Assembly (NCBI RefSeq): GCF_002368035.1
Contig: NZ_AP018222.1
Span: 124,001-188,000 of the forward strand
Direction of reading: 5' to 3'
Length of the DNA: 64,000 nucleotides
Source of the DNA: Nostoc linckia NIES-25
Lineage (GTDB): Bacteria > Cyanobacteriota > Cyanobacteriia > Cyanobacteriales > Nostocaceae
Positions 42,477 through 50,878 of this stretch are shown here, piece after piece. Positions within the stretch are counted from its first letter, which is position 1. Each line of letters opens with the position of its first letter. The position numbers were made by a program, and so were the translations under genes. The notes below the pieces were generated by a model that worked only from the letters and a program-made list of their open reading frames with translations, was not told where the DNA came from and made no database searches.

Positions 42477-43481
42477 ATGTCTAAAAGTTTACTAGAACAA
42501 TTGAGAGAAATGACTGTTGTGGTTGCAGATACAGGGGATATCAAAGCAATCGAAAAGTTTAAACCCCAAGATGCTACCACAAATCCCTCCTTGATTACTG
42601 CTGCGGCGCAGATGCCGGAATATCAAGAAATTGTGGATCAAACTCTACTGCAAGCAAAAAAAGATGCTGGAGCTGGAGCTACCCAAGCACAGATAGTTAC
42701 TCTGGCGTTTGACCGTTTGGCGGTGGCTTTTGGATTGAAGATTTTGCAAATTATCCCCGGTCGCGTGTCTACGGAAGTGGATGCTCGTTTGTCTTATGAT
42801 ACTGAAGCTACGGTTACTAAGGCACGGGAATTAATTGCTCAGTATAAAGCTGCTGGAGTTGGCCGCGATCGCGTGTTAATTAAAATTGCCACCACCTGGG
42901 AAGGCATTCGCGCTGCGGAAATTCTTGAGAAAGAAGGTATTCATTGTAACCTTACCTTGTTGTTTGGTTTGCACCAAGCGATCGCCTGTGCAGAAGCTGG
43001 TGTTACTCTAATTTCTCCCTTCGTCGGTCGGATTCTCGACTGGTACAAAAAAGATACCGGACGCGATAGCTACCCAGCAGCAGAAGATCCAGGAGTTTTG
43101 TCAGTCACCAAAATCTACAACTACTACAAGAAATTCGGCTATAAAACCGAAGTTATGGGAGCTAGCTTCCGTAACCTTGGTGAAATTACTGAACTTGCAG
43201 GTAGCGACTTGCTGACAATTTCACCATCGCTTTTGGCGGAATTACAAGCAACCATCGGAGAACTGCCACGCAAACTCGACCCTGCTAATGTAGCAAACTT
43301 GGAAATTGAAAAAATATCCATTGATAAAGCTACCTTTGACAAGATGCACGCTGCTGACCGCATGGCAACTGATAAACTAGACGAGGGCATCAAAGGTTTC
43401 ACCAAAGCACTAGAAGACCTAGAAAAACTTTTAGCAGACAGATTGGCTCGCCTGGAAACAGAGCCAGTAGCAAGTCATTAA
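42477..43481 (+). CDS. tal: Transaldolase
   Basis: A 334-residue TalB-type enzyme of the pentose phosphate pathway that moves a dihydroxyacetone unit from sedoheptulose 7-phosphate to glyceraldehyde 3-phosphate. The Schiff-base lysine is K136 in RVLIKIATTWEG, and the other family motif is DATTNPSLI near the N-terminus. PFVGRILDWYK and MGASFRNLGEI complete the phosphate-binding side. ATG 42477 lies behind CACGGAG. Placement after gap1 and pyk fits coordinated oxidative sugar breakdown, which feeds nitrogenase with reductant in heterocystous strains. Confidence 0.95.
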   Translation: MSKSLLEQLREMTVVVADTGDIKAIEKFKPQDATTNPSLITAAAQMPEYQEIVDQTLLQAKKDAGAGATQAQIVTLAFDRLAVAFGLKILQIIPGRVSTEVDARLSYDTEATVTKARELIAQYKAAGVGRDRVLIKIATTWEGIRAAEILEKEGIHCNLTLLFGLHQAIACAEAGVTLISPFVGRILDWYKKDTGRDSYPAAEDPGVLSVTKIYNYYKKFGYKTEVMGASFRNLGEITELAGSDLLTISPSLLAELQATIGELPRKLDPANVANLEIEKISIDKATFDKMHAADRMATDKLDEGIKGFTKALEDLEKLLADRLARLETEPVASH

Positions 43482-43499
43482 AATCTGACAATAGCTAAT

Positions 43500-43622
43500 A
43501 GACTTCTTGCAGAAGTCGGGAAAAGGGGAAGGGGAAAAGGGGAAAGGTTTGGTATTTTCCCTTTCCCCCTTAACCTTTTCCCTTTTCCCACCTCTTGCAA
43601 AAAGCACTTTTGTAAGAGGTCT
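43500..43622. repeat. Composite of CTTGCAGAAG hairpin and purine/pyrimidine palindrome
   Basis: AGACTTCTTGCAGAAGTC (43500-43517) is followed by GGGGAAAAGGGG / CCCCTTAACCTTTTCCC arms (43518-43590) and by CCTCTTGCAAAAAGCAC (43591-43607) with its partner TTTTGTAAGAGGTCT. The last part recurs inverted at 63875-63906. Confidence 0.55.
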
Positions 43623-43656
43623 AATGGTTAGTCGTTAATCAAAAACCACTAATCAG

Positions 43657-43792
43657 TTAATTGGCGTTGCATAAAATAGGTATGATTCTTTTAGGGTGGG
43701 CATCCATAACCGCCCGAAAATAAAAAGGACGGGCAAGACACCCATCCGACAAAACTATTAAAATCATCCCGCAAATATGCAACGCCAATTAA
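43657..43792. repeat. 136-bp MITE-like element, family H (TIR TTAATTGGCGTTGCATA)
   Basis: Perfect 17-bp terminal inverted repeats at 43657-43673 and 43776-43792. The interior contains a GGGTGGGCATCC / GGACGGGCAAGACACCC semi-palindrome. No coding capacity. Confidence 0.75.
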
Positions 43793-43810
43793 TTACTTAC
43801 TTGTCTGAGA

Positions 43811-44248
43811 TTAATACCATTGCCTGTAGTATCGTTGCCGCCTCAACTCCCGTTGTCTCAATTGCTGCTGTCGAATATTTTGATCTCTTCTGAAACGGTC
43901 GCCTCGTCTGATTATTCGAGTTCTTCCGTAAGGATCGCGTCGGATTATTTGATATCGTCCAGGCTGGCGTCGTTGAATTATTCGAGTTCTTCCGTAAGGG
44001 TCGCGTCGGATTATTTGATATCTTCCTAACCCTAAAGGCTGGCGTCGGATTTCTCGATATCGTCCTGACCGCCGTTGAGCAATTAAAAGCTCTCCTTTTC
44101 GATCTCCAACTAGGTTAGCCTCTGATGCCGCACTTTGTTCGTTAAAACCATTACTTAGAGAAATATCTTTCGCTTGTGCTAATGAAGGCGGATACACAAA
44201 GGCAAATAGCAATAGTGCTATCGAGGATAGCTTCCTGAAACCTTTCAT
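43811..44248 (-). CDS. Secreted arginine-rich repeat protein
   Basis: A 145-residue protein with a signal peptide (MKGFRKLSSIALLLFAF...SLAQA, cleavage near residue 26). The mature part has a short acidic/neutral region and then Arg/Tyr/Ile-rich repeats, GRYQIIRRDPYGRTRII occurring twice exactly with a diverged third unit, and a basic tail (QLRQRELRRQRYYRQWY). At the DNA level the repeat is an almost perfect direct duplication. The very high pI would suit binding to cell-wall polymers, nucleic acid or polysaccharide outside the membrane. I know no family for it. The start at 44248 is supported by the signal peptide. Confidence 0.7.
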   Translation of the reverse strand: MKGFRKLSSIALLLFAFVYPPSLAQAKDISLSNGFNEQSAASEANLVGDRKGELLIAQRRSGRYREIRRQPLGLGRYQIIRRDPYGRTRIIQRRQPGRYQIIRRDPYGRTRIIRRGDRFRRDQNIRQQQLRQRELRRQRYYRQWY

Positions 44249-44731
44249 GTTTTTGCTTCTCTAAACTTTCGCTAATAACTTTATTAAAACACTTTAAAAT
44301 CAGTAATTATCGTTCATACACTTTTTTTTAAACTCAATTTGGTATGAAATTATATATGAAAAGTTCATTCTTATGAATGATTGTCAATTTAATAATAATA
44401 TGTATTTATAACCTTTTTAACCTAACTATATAATTTTGACTTCTTATCTCTTTGTTTCTTTGCGCCCTTTGCGTTCTTTGTGGTTCGTTCTTCATATATG
44501 GCGCATCTTCATACAGAATTGGTATTAACTGTTGGCTTCCTCACCCGCCTAGAACTAAAGTTCTTTTGCTTATACCTAAAGTCTACTTCAGTAGACTAAA
44601 AACTTTTAAAAAAATTCAGTCATCTTGAGATGACTTTTGCTATAAGCAACGAACTTCAGTTCTTTGCGGGACATCGGTTTCGCGTTAAGTTGATATCAAG
44701 TTCGGATGATTACTATAATAAAATCTCTCAA
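44249..44731. other. Repeat-derived spacer
   Basis: AT-rich leader of the Arg-rich protein gene (44249-44450). Then come fragments of several dispersed repeats: a TTTGCGCCCTTTGCG run (44459-44475), GGCGCATCTTCATACAGAATT (44501-44521), stem-loops with arms GAACTAAAGTTC and AAGTCTACTTCAGTAGAC (44551-44600), and AGTCATCTTGAGATGACTT (44620-44638). No gene was seen. Confidence 0.45.
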
Positions 44732-44811
44732 TGTAGGTTGGGTTGAACGGCAGTGAAACCCAACATCGACACAGATCGAATGTTGGGTTTCGTTCCTCAA
44801 CCCAACCTACA
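44732..44811. repeat. 80-bp palindromic repeat (TIR TGTAGGTTGGGTTGA)
   Basis: Perfect 15-bp ends at 44732-44746 and 44797-44811. A second inner palindrome (AAACCCAACATCGA / TCGAATGTTGGGTTT) makes the whole unit able to fold as one long hairpin. It lies between the Arg-rich protein gene and the zinc-motif gene. Confidence 0.75.
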
Positions 44812-44902
44812 GATATTATAAGTGTTTAACCGAACCTGATATGACACCGATGGCATCTGTGCGCCCCTACAATAACTGCAATCTGCTGGAAATTTTTCCC
44901 AA

Positions 44903-45763
44903 TTAAGGATTGCAGTACATACATTGTGCGGGATCGGCATATTCGCTTCCATTAGGAAATAGTTTTTCTTGACTAAACCCACATTTTTGACATTGATAAA
45001 TAACATTCAAAGTTAAAGCAGTTGGCATATCGCACATCGCACAAGGTAATCCGGGAATCCTTTCAATGACTTCAAAACCGGGTGTAGAACATTCTGGACA
45101 ACAACTTTTAATTTTTCTGATTAAATCTTGAGTAGCTTTAGCGATGTTATTCATACGCGTAGGATTATACATTGCCCGCATATCTGTTTCCAGATGTGCT
45201 TTACCCGTCGGCGAGTTTTTGATAACAAAATTCACAGCTTCTACAAGTTGGTTTTCTGTAGTAATTCCTTTAATGATTTGCTTACTATCTTGAGGAGATT
45301 CGCTAAACATGACGACTAAACCATGTTCGGGAAAGCCTATTTTTTTAGCAAATTTAAATGCTTGCTCAACGCTTTCTACAACAATGTGGTTATGATTAGT
45401 TTCTAGAGAAAATTCTTCTCCAATAATTTCTAAATTATGGTCTGTATCTAAAAGAATTACAATTTCTCGATTACTAGAAATAAAAGGTATGTTAGGGTGA
45501 GGTAAAAAACTACCTTCACTAGCTAATGCTAAAGTTTCGCCAGTCAATTCTAATGCTTTTTGTGCTTTCAATCTAGCAGCTTCAATTTGATTGCCTGGAC
45601 GTTTAATATCTCTAGTAAATGTACCAAAAGCATCAGTATTAAAATCTTGAGGAACGATAACTTTAATGCCTAATGCTTCTAAAATTGGGGCGATCACTTT
45701 TTCTTTGCCGTGCATTGTTGCCAATACTGCTATCCGATTAGTAAATAATGAATTGGTTTGCAT
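44903..45763 (-). CDS. DUF6671-like protein with C-terminal zinc motifs
   Basis: A 286-residue cytosolic protein. The N-terminal half (RIAVLATMHGKEKVIAPIL, PQDFNTDAFGTFTRDI, ALASEGSFLPHP) looks like a nucleotide- or sugar-binding Rossmannoid domain with an ASEGSF phosphate-type loop. The C-terminal part has four pairs of cysteines (CCPEC, CAMCD, CQKCG, CMYC) that can form one or two zinc ribbons. The arrangement agrees with the poorly known DUF6671 family. It ends 4 bp from the start side of lnt (lnt and this gene run in the same direction), which suggests one transcript gyrA-lnt-this gene. Function unknown. Confidence 0.7.
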   Translation of the reverse strand: MQTNSLFTNRIAVLATMHGKEKVIAPILEALGIKVIVPQDFNTDAFGTFTRDIKRPGNQIEAARLKAQKALELTGETLALASEGSFLPHPNIPFISSNREIVILLDTDHNLEIIGEEFSLETNHNHIVVESVEQAFKFAKKIGFPEHGLVVMFSESPQDSKQIIKGITTENQLVEAVNFVIKNSPTGKAHLETDMRAMYNPTRMNNIAKATQDLIRKIKSCCPECSTPGFEVIERIPGLPCAMCDMPTALTLNVIYQCQKCGFSQEKLFPNGSEYADPAQCMYCNP

Positions 45764-45766
45764 TTT

Positions 45767-47455
45767 TTACCTCTTTTGAAATAGCCACAATCCTCCAGAG
45801 GATATTAACAACAACGGCGTCAACCAATCACCCCAACGCACATATAAAGTCTTTGTCTGTCGCCGATAAATTGTTTCGGCATGAGTTTCGTAGGTATTAT
45901 ATCCAGATATCCACAAAGTCCTCCCATGAGGATCTACAAAAGCTGAATATCCAGTATTAGTTGCTCGTGCTGACCATCTATCAGTTTCAATTGCCCGCAT
46001 GATATCCTGTGCGTGATGCTGGAACGGCATGGACGGACTGTAATGAGCATCATTAGAAGAACTGAGAATAAATTCCCCACCCGCCGCAGCTTGATAGCGA
46101 AATTGTTCGGGAAAAGCAGACTCATAACATATACTAGCGATCGCTCTACCAAAAGGAGTGTCAAATACCTGATTTGCTGCACCCGCAACTTGATGTGCAT
46201 CTAAAGGCGACAAACGCTGAACTATCGGGCCTAAAATTTCTTCAAACGGAATATATTCTCCCAAAGGCACTAATTTCGCTTTGTCGTAGCGGCTGACAAT
46301 TTCACCTCGATTGTTAAAAGTAAACAAGCTAATTGTATAGCTGCGCCCTGTTTCCCCAAAAGCCCCAATCCAAGCGACTACGCCTTTTTCCTTCACTGCT
46401 GCCACCAAAGCAGTTGCCATTAAGTTACGCTGGAAAACAGGTAAAGCCCCTTCTGCGGTGAGGACTGCATCTACACCTTGATTTGCTAAAGCTATATAGC
46501 CATTAGTGTAGTTTTCTTCAGCCCGACGAAACCCTTCGGAACTCCGCAAAAGTCGGTTAGGAATATTACCTTGAACAATCCCCACTTTCAACGCCGCTTC
46601 TGGTGGTTGGGCGATGGGACGGCTGTATAAGATGAAACCTATTAAATGTAAAGTAATTAATAATCCGGTAGCGGTAGCTAAGTATTTATTAACGAACCGC
46701 AGAGGCGCAGAGAAGCCAGTGCGTTGGGCGGGTTCCCCGACTTGTTCGCGCAGCGTCTCCGACAGGAGAAGCAACTGGCGCGACACAGAGAAAATTCTCT
46801 CTGCGCTCTCTGCGCCTCTGCGGTTCGTCCATCCTTCAGCAATCAACCCATTCACAGCGACTATTGCCGCAGTCACAGTATTCGGGCCAGAAAGTTGACC
46901 AAGGTGTACAATTACGAGATTATGCGGGCTTTGCGTGTAAGCTAGAGAACTCCACCACAGAGGCCCAGCACTCCACAGACTCTCTAACCCACACCACACT
47001 GCTGTACCAATTAGTACGCGCAGCCAAGATTTTTGTTCGCCCAAGCGAAGCATCACAGCCGCCCAAATACTAAGCAGTATCCCTCCCAAGACACTGATGA
47101 ATCCCCAACAAAAAAGTGCGATCGCCAAACTCGGCCACCAAGGAACGCCTAACCAAGTCATGGGATGAATTCCCATAATCCACGAAAGGGCGATACCGTG
47201 ATACGCAATACCCCAGAGGAAGGCAGGGAGGAAGGGGAAGGATTGCTTTTTGGATTTGGAGGAAGTAACCACTAAGACCCACAAGGGCGCTAAGGCAATC
47301 CAAGCCAGGAACCATGCGCCGACGGGGGCGACGGTCACCCCCATCAAAACGCCACTGCCTAAGCCAATCAACCAAGGAAGTAAAGAGGTTAATTTCTCCC
47401 CCTGCCTCAAGAGCTTCCCTTGCTCCCCTTGCTTTTTACTCTGCTTCTTCTGCAT
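45767..47455 (-). CDS. lnt: Apolipoprotein N-acyltransferase carrying an in-frame palindromic element
   Basis: A 562-residue inner-membrane enzyme that N-acylates the lipid-modified Cys of lipoproteins. An N-terminal block of membrane helices is followed by a nitrilase-like domain with the catalytic triad E335 (LTAEGALP), K392 (RYDKAKLVP) and C443 (SICYESAFP), and by a last membrane helix. About residues 210-255 are encoded by a 135-bp dispersed element (46693-46827) that keeps the frame. They lie just before a hydrophobic segment, outside the catalytic domain. I start at ATG 47455, which overlaps the gyrA stop by 20 bp. An in-frame ATG at 47506 would overlap it by 71 bp. It is co-directional with gyrA and the next gene. 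Confidence 0.92.
   Translation of the reverse strand: MQKKQSKKQGEQGKLLRQGEKLTSLLPWLIGLGSGVLMGVTVAPVGAWFLAWIALAPLWVLVVTSSKSKKQSFPFLPAFLWGIAYHGIALSWIMGIHPMTWLGVPWWPSLAIALFCWGFISVLGGILLSIWAAVMLRLGEQKSWLRVLIGTAVWCGLESLWSAGPLWWSSLAYTQSPHNLVIVHLGQLSGPNTVTAAIVAVNGLIAEGWTNRRGAESAERIFSVSRQLLLLSETLREQVGEPAQRTGFSAPLRFVNKYLATATGLLITLHLIGFILYSRPIAQPPEAALKVGIVQGNIPNRLLRSSEGFRRAEENYTNGYIALANQGVDAVLTAEGALPVFQRNLMATALVAAVKEKGVVAWIGAFGETGRSYTISLFTFNNRGEIVSRYDKAKLVPLGEYIPFEEILGPIVQRLSPLDAHQVAGAANQVFDTPFGRAIASICYESAFPEQFRYQAAAGGEFILSSSNDAHYSPSMPFQHHAQDIMRAIETDRWSARATNTGYSAFVDPHGRTLWISGYNTYETHAETIYRRQTKTLYVRWGDWLTPLLLISSGGLWLFQKR
46693..46827. repeat. 135-bp MITE-like element (family D) inserted in lnt
   Basis: Perfect 21-bp terminal inverted repeats, beginning CGAACCGCAGAGGCG, at 46693-46713 and 46807-46827. 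The interior includes the short palindromic module AGCGTCTCCGACAGGAGA. The length is 45 codons and no stop occurs in the lnt frame. Half-copies of the ends occur at 30735-30764 and 44459-44490. Confidence 0.8.
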
Positions 47456-50024
47456 CAACACTATCAGGTGGAACGATCGCCACTCCGGTAATAGCGTCGT
47501 CTTCATCTAAACGCTGCACTCTTACCCCAGTTGCCGATCGCGATTGTATGGAAATTGCATTTACCGCTTGCCGAATGATAATACCGCGATTGGTGACCAT
47601 CATAATTTCGTCGTCATCGTTGTTCACAATGCGTAACGTTGCTAATTGGTCTTTGGTTTTGCGGTTTTTGAATTTGGTTGCCATTAAACCCTGTCCGGCA
47701 CGGTTTTGCAGGCGGAATTGGGCGACTGGGACGCGCTTCCCATATCCTCCCATTGTAATTACCAACACCCAAGGGCCGACACTGCCATTGCCAGGTACTT
47801 CTGCTGACTCTTCATTGATTTCGATTTCTTCGGTTTCAATTTCTTCAACTTCGGCTTCTGTACTGGTATCCAAAGTCTCAAGAATTGCCGCAGGCAGAAT
47901 ATCCATACCCACCAATTCGTCTTTGTTTTTCAACTTCATGGCTTTCACCCCACGAGTCGCCCTACCTAAAGGACGCAGTTGTTCGTGGTTACACCGGAAG
48001 TGAATCGCCATTCCATGACGAGAACCAATAATCACGCTGTCTTCTACTCTGGCGCGTCGTACCCAACGGAGTTGGTCGCCTTCTTCTAAAGAAATGGCAA
48101 TCAAGCCATTGGCGCGAATATGGCTAAAGGCTGCCAATTCGGTTTTCTTGATATTACCGCCTTTGGTGAGCATCACCAAATATTCCTCGTTGCTAAATTC
48201 GTCAACGGGGACAATAGAGGTAATTTTCTCTTCCTTGGGAATCGGTAACATTTGGACGATGGGCGTACCGCGACTGGTGCGGGAACCCACGGGAATTTGA
48301 TAGGCTTTCAGGCAGTAAACTACACCGCGTTCGCTAAAGAATAAAACGCTGTCGTGGTCGCAGCAAGTTAAGAAATGCTCGACGGTATCATCATCTTTCA
48401 CCTTGGCTGCCGCTTTGCCTCTGGTAGCACGGCTTTGGGCTTCAAAGGTGTTAACGGGCATCCGTTTAATGTAGCCTTGCTCTGTCAGTAAAATTATCGC
48501 TTTTTCGTTGGCAATTAAGTCACGTTCGTCTATTTCGCCTTCCCCTGGTAAAATTACTGTGCGCCGGGGCGTGGCGAAGCTAGTTTTCAGCTGGCTGACT
48601 TCAGTTTCAATGATTTCCAGCACCCTCTCCCGCCGTGCCAAAATATCTTGCAAGTCGGCAATCTTGGCTTGTAATTCTTCGTGTTCCAGACGAATTTTAT
48701 CTGCTTCTAAGGCAGTCAACCGCCGTAATTGCATCTGCAAGATGGCATCTGCTTGCACTTCCGAAAGTCCGTAAGTCGCGATCAACTCGCCTTTGGCTGT
48801 GGGCGCATCCGGCGCATGTCGAATCAAGTTAATAATCGCATCTAAGTGCGACAGGGCTATCAATAACCCTTGTAAAATGTGGTCGCGTTCCTCGGCTTTT
48901 CGTAGTTCGTAGCGGGTGCGTCTGGCAATGGATTCGATGCGGAAATCCAAGAAGACGCTTAAGAACTGCTTGAGGGTGAGTACCTGGGGTTCGCTATTTA
49001 CCAACGCCAGCATGTTGGCGCCGAAGTTGGCTTGCAGTGGCGTTTGTTTGTAGAGATTATTCAAAACAACGCGGGGATAAGCATCGCGCTTGAGTTCGAT
49101 GACAATCCGCATCCCGTCGCGATCGCTTTCATCTCGGATATCTGCAATGCCCTCTAACCGCTTTTCGTTCACCATTTCGGCGATTTTTTCAATTAGCGCC
49201 GCTTTGTTGGTTTGATAGGGCAATTCGGTGATAATAATTGCTTCTCGATCTGGGCGTCCGCGCTGTTCGATGGTTTCAATGTTGGCGACGCCGCGCATGG
49301 TAATGGAACCACGCCCGGTGGTGTAAGCTTCCCGAATGGCAGCTGTCCCCAAAACTTGCGCCCCTGTAGGAAAGTCGGGGCCGTGGACATACTGCATTAA
49401 TTCGAGATCGGTGATTTCTGGATTGTGAATCAGTGCCACCAAGCCGTCAATTAATTCGCCCAAATTATGGGGCGGAATGTTCGTTGCCATGCCCACGGCA
49501 ATCCCAGAGGAACCGTTGAGCAGCAATTGGGGAATCCGGGCTGGGAGTACTGTCGGTTCTTGCTGGGAACCGTCGAAGTTATCCGCAAAGTCTACGGTTT
49601 CTGATTCGATGTCATGCAGTAGCCCAGCACTAGTTAAAGCTTTCAAGCGACATTCTGTATATCGCATTGCCGCTGGGGGATCGTTGTCCACCGAACCGAA
49701 GTTACCATGCCCGTCAACTAAAGGCGATCGCATGGAAAAATCCTGCGCCATCCGCACCAAAGCATCATACACAGCCGTGTCACCGTGGGGGTGATATTTA
49801 CCCAACACTTCCCCCACCACACGGGCACATTTCTTAAACGGGCGATCGTGCAGCAGACCTAGCTCGTGCATTGCGTAGAGAATGCGACGATGCACAGGTT
49901 TTAGACCATCCCTCGCATCTGGCAGCGCCCGACCCACTATCACGCTCATGGCGTATTCCAGATAAGACTGCGACATTTCGTTTCGCAAGTCTGTCGGGAT
50001 AATCCTCTCCTGTGAGGTTGTCAT
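47436..50024 (-). CDS. gyrA: DNA gyrase subunit A
   Basis: An 862-residue type II topoisomerase subunit that cuts and rejoins DNA for negative supercoiling. The catalytic tyrosine is Tyr122 (AAMRYTECRL) at the E. coli position. The quinolone region reads HPHGDTAVYDALVRMAQ, so position 83 is Thr and 87 is Asp, without the common resistance changes. The C-terminal domain has six beta-pinwheel blades (for example ITMGGYGKRVP). The GyrA box, QRRGGKG in E. coli, appears here only as the divergent QSRATRGKA. The acidic tail DEDDAITGVAIVPPDS...EEAE is usual in cyanobacteria. The next gene lnt overlaps its end. Start ATG 50024 after GGAG-poor leader. Confidence 0.93.
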   Translation of the reverse strand: MTTSQERIIPTDLRNEMSQSYLEYAMSVIVGRALPDARDGLKPVHRRILYAMHELGLLHDRPFKKCARVVGEVLGKYHPHGDTAVYDALVRMAQDFSMRSPLVDGHGNFGSVDNDPPAAMRYTECRLKALTSAGLLHDIESETVDFADNFDGSQQEPTVLPARIPQLLLNGSSGIAVGMATNIPPHNLGELIDGLVALIHNPEITDLELMQYVHGPDFPTGAQVLGTAAIREAYTTGRGSITMRGVANIETIEQRGRPDREAIIITELPYQTNKAALIEKIAEMVNEKRLEGIADIRDESDRDGMRIVIELKRDAYPRVVLNNLYKQTPLQANFGANMLALVNSEPQVLTLKQFLSVFLDFRIESIARRTRYELRKAEERDHILQGLLIALSHLDAIINLIRHAPDAPTAKGELIATYGLSEVQADAILQMQLRRLTALEADKIRLEHEELQAKIADLQDILARRERVLEIIETEVSQLKTSFATPRRTVILPGEGEIDERDLIANEKAIILLTEQGYIKRMPVNTFEAQSRATRGKAAAKVKDDDTVEHFLTCCDHDSVLFFSERGVVYCLKAYQIPVGSRTSRGTPIVQMLPIPKEEKITSIVPVDEFSNEEYLVMLTKGGNIKKTELAAFSHIRANGLIAISLEEGDQLRWVRRARVEDSVIIGSRHGMAIHFRCNHEQLRPLGRATRGVKAMKLKNKDELVGMDILPAAILETLDTSTEAEVEEIETEEIEINEESAEVPGNGSVGPWVLVITMGGYGKRVPVAQFRLQNRAGQGLMATKFKNRKTKDQLATLRIVNNDDDEIMMVTNRGIIIRQAVNAISIQSRSATGVRVQRLDEDDAITGVAIVPPDSVDAEEAE

Positions 50025-50479
50025 AACCTAAAAATCTCCAAAAATCGTAGATTTTAGCTTTTTTACTCGACACAGCGCAAAATTATTCTAAATTGCTCTT
50101 GAATAATTGCCATAATCTGATATAATTCTAGCATGTGTTGTCTATTCCTGCCCGAATAGCTCATTTAAGTATTTAATGCAAAATATAGTAAATAAGTATA
50201 CTTATTAAAACACAAATGCCTGAAACAGAAGGCATATGTTAAGAGTTATATGCAGTAATTTTACTGAATTTAAATACAATTTTGTAAAATAAGTTACTAA
50301 TTTGAATCAGTCGAATTATTTACATAAACTACTTAATTTCTAATGTTATTAATTAGACTTTATTATTTAAAACATCTTCTTAATTGCCAATTAGCATAAA
50401 TAGCAATTTAAGCCCCAAGGTAGTGTATGTCTTGCAACTAAAAAATTTAAGCTTGGCGTATGAGTTAGGGGAAATAACT
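50025..50479. other. AT-rich divergent spacer between gyrA and a small gene
   Basis: Promoter region of gyrA on the minus strand and of a small acidic protein on the plus strand. It is AT-rich with no HIP1 site, no repeat element and no ORF of interest. I can define no promoter boxes with confidence. Confidence 0.4.
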
Positions 50480-50680
50480 ATGAATAAGGAAACAGTTCCT
50501 AGTCAAGCTGAAAAGATGAATCCAGAAGGCGATCGCTCACAATTAAGTCCGGAGGTACTTGACAAAATCAAACACCCTCCCAAAATGGACGATGTGATTC
50601 GCGAGCAATCACCCGAAGAACGCAAAGGTAACCCAGCTTTAGCACCGGAAATGCTGGAGCAACCAATCGACGAATTATAG
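50480..50680 (+). CDS. Small hydrophilic hypothetical protein (66 aa)
   Basis: From ATG 50480, behind AGGGGAA, the frame encodes a short, charged, Pro-rich protein with the motifs DRSQLSPEVLDKIKHPP and KGNPALAPEMLEQPIDEL. An upstream in-frame ATG at 50384 would add 32 residues without a ribosome-binding site. There is no signal peptide, membrane helix or cysteine. It is probably intrinsically disordered. I do not recognise the family. Confidence 0.6.
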   Translation: MNKETVPSQAEKMNPEGDRSQLSPEVLDKIKHPPKMDDVIREQSPEERKGNPALAPEMLEQPIDEL

Positions 50681-50878
50681 CAGGCAACAGGCAACAGAAT
50701 TGAAAGTCCTTTGGTGTCAAGGTTTTATCATCAGTTTATGTTGTAAACTATGCCTCGACTGCCATAACTTAAACTTCTTCCAAATCGAGAACTAGAGTTT
50801 TTCAAGAGGGAACAGGGAAGGGATTATAATTTTTTAAATTTGGCACCCAATCCCTAATCCCCAGTCCCCAGTCCCTTA

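Noticed and set aside
46614..46945. Plus-strand frames of 73-94 codons inside lnt
   Set aside because: They arise from the inverted-repeat element and lnt codons read backwards.
47314..48003. 229-codon open frame antisense to the end of gyrA
   Set aside because: Ser/Arg-rich shadow of gyrA and lnt coding sequence; no ribosome-binding site.
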